The notes under the pieces were generated by a model. That model was not told the DNA's origin. It searched no databases and was given only the letters and a program-made list of their open reading frames with translations. A stretch of DNA of 14,879 bases from JAVWGW01 sp036651575. Its GTDB lineage: Bacteria; Actinomycetota; Coriobacteriia; Coriobacteriales; Eggerthellaceae. Below, one piece after another: positions 13,633-14,879 of the stretch (positions are counted from its first letter, which is position 1; each line of letters begins with the position of its first letter). The DNA is taken from contig JAVVXN010000037.1 in assembly GCA_036651575.1 (NCBI GenBank), forward strand, positions 1 through 14,879, written 5' to 3'. The position numbers were made by a program, and so were the translations under genes.

Positions 13633-14879
13633 ATGAAAAAAAACAAAGCGAAATCTCAAACAAAAATAAAAACAAAACATGCACAGCGTAAGCTGCAGGC
13701 GACTTGCGCTCGGCCGTCTTCGCGCAAGGTGCAATCGTCGAAGCCACGACCGGCGGAGCATCCGCGGACTGAGGTTTCTGTTGTTGGCGAGCAGCAGACT
13801 TCTTCCGAGCGTCGCGTGCGCAGTGAGCAACGCGATGTCGAACGCAGCGGACGAGCACAAAACGCTGCACGTTGTGCGACGCTGTGTCCGGTTGAGCGGG
13901 AGTGTGGCGCATGTCAGCTGCTTGAAGTGCCTTACGAAAAGCAGCTTGCCGACAAGCAAACCACGATCGCCTCCCTGTTTAGGGGTGTATCGGGACCAGT
14001 AACGGTGCTCGATACTATTTTGGGCATGGAAGACCCCTTCTACTACCGCAGTAAGGTGGTTTCCCCCTACGCGCCCGGCAAGAAGATCAAGGACGCCCGT
14101 GCTGATTCACGGGTCGCACGCTCAGGCAAGAACAACGGTCGCAACAACAAGGCCCGCCACGAAATTTTGTGCGGCATGTACGCGGCGCACTCGCATCGCA
14201 TCGTGGCCACCGACAAGTGCCGCATCGAAAACCAGGTGGCAAAGCGCGTCGTGCTGGCCATCCGTGATTTGATGCCGCAGTTTCGCCTCGAACCCTATCG
14301 CGAAGATACGGGTACGGGCTTTTTGCGTCATGCGGTTGTGCGGGTGGGTCACACCAGCGGGGAAGTATTGCTGACCCTTGTAACCAACGCCCGTCAATTC
14401 CCCGGGTCGAAGAATTTCATTCGCGAACTGGTGCGCCGTTGCCCCGAAATAACCACGGTGGTTCAAAATATCAACCTGCGCCAGACAAACGTGATTCTGG
14501 GCGAAGCTGAACAGGTGCTCTACGGGCCTGGCTTCATTTTGGACAACATCTGCGGGCTCAGTTTCCGCGTTTCATCGCATTCATTCTACCAGGTCAATAC
14601 CGTGCAGACCGAAGTGCTCTACCGTCGAGCTATCGAAATGGCGCAGCTGCACGGCACCGAAACCGTGCTCGATGCGTATTGTGGCACCGGCACGATCGGG
14701 CTGGTGGCGGCGCGGGGCTTTGAAAGTTCTACCAGGTTTGTTGCACCTCCCGTCGTTGAAATCAGTGGCTCGGGGCGCGCCACTGAAGAAGTGCCTGGTG
14801 GCGTCGATGGTGCCGCCGAACAGGTGCGCGGTGCTTGTGCTGCCCATGTTATCGGGGTCGATAACGTCGCTTCCGCCAT
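13633..14879 (+). CDS. rlmD: 23S rRNA (uracil-5-)-methyltransferase, TrmA/RlmD family, 3' end outside window
   Basis: SAM-dependent m5U methyltransferase of rRNA; 415 codons are visible. An in-frame stop at 13618-13620 leaves ATG 13633 as the earliest start, with no clear Shine-Dalgarno. Residues 1-75 are Lys/Arg-rich and poorly conserved (begins MKKNKAKSQTK). The [4Fe-4S] cysteines are Cys85-x5-Cys91-x2-Cys94 and Cys196. RNA-binding core motifs YRSKVV and GMYAAHSHRIV follow. A 27-residue basic insert (150-176, ten Lys/Arg) lies between them. FYQVN (318-322) and SAM motif I DAYCGTGTIG (347-356) are intact. About 42 residues (364-405) then interrupt the normal path to the next strand, VIGVD. 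The catalytic Cys and C-terminus lie beyond the window, so activity cannot be judged. RlmD is the likely member, but RlmC or TrmA-like specificity is possible. Confidence 0.88.
   Translation, partial: MKKNKAKSQTKIKTKHAQRKLQATCARPSSRKVQSSKPRPAEHPRTEVSVVGEQQTSSERRVRSEQRDVERSGRAQNAARCATLCPVERECGACQLLEVPYEKQLADKQTTIASLFRGVSGPVTVLDTILGMEDPFYYRSKVVSPYAPGKKIKDARADSRVARSGKNNGRNNKARHEILCGMYAAHSHRIVATDKCRIENQVAKRVVLAIRDLMPQFRLEPYREDTGTGFLRHAVVRVGHTSGEVLLTLVTNARQFPGSKNFIRELVRRCPEITTVVQNINLRQTNVILGEAEQVLYGPGFILDNICGLSFRVSSHSFYQVNTVQTEVLYRRAIEMAQLHGTETVLDAYCGTGTIGLVAARGFESSTRFVAPPVVEISGSGRATEEVPGGVDGAAEQVRGACAAHVIGVDNVASA

Overview
The window looks like chromosomal core DNA from a Gram-positive, probably anaerobic actinobacterium. 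My best guess is Coriobacteriia, Eggerthellaceae-like. This rests on the gene families, a class B sortase joined to a purine operon, moderately GC-rich coding sequence and remembered gene neighbourhoods; no database search was run. A run of exactly 100 N shows a draft assembly. I see no mobile element, CRISPR array, tRNA or rRNA gene.

Region 1 (7-5711) is a polyphosphate locus. On the minus strand lie ppx (exopolyphosphatase) and then ppk1 (polyphosphate kinase, with a long disordered C-terminal tail and the assembly gap near its N-terminus). Divergent from ppx on the plus strand is pap, a tandem PPK2-domain polyphosphate:AMP phosphotransferase. Together they can make polyphosphate from ATP, hydrolyse it to phosphate, and use it to phosphorylate AMP. 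A 35-residue single-span membrane peptide follows pap, and a strong intrinsic terminator (6025-6056) closes the region.

Region 2 (6161-12966) is a tightly packed plus-strand operon: class B sortase, purF, purM, purN, an atypical XdhC-family protein, purH. Junctions are 4-8 nt overlaps or 1-2 nt gaps, so co-transcription and translational coupling are likely. The pur genes cover the first step (PurF), two middle steps (PurN, PurM) and the last two steps (PurH) of IMP synthesis. The sortase and the XdhC-like protein are the unexpected members.

Region 3 (12967-14879) has a 13-bp perfect inverted repeat between convergent genes, a small four-helix membrane protein of the Phage_holin_4_2 family on the minus strand, and divergently the 5' part of a TrmA/RlmD-type 23S rRNA m5U methyltransferase. 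That gene runs off the window end and carries an unusual insertion inside its SAM-binding fold.

No obviously new multi-gene system is visible. The points most worth a second look are the XdhC-like gene inside the purine operon, the sortase-purF coupling, the methyltransferase insertion, the Ppk1 tail and the small membrane protein after pap.
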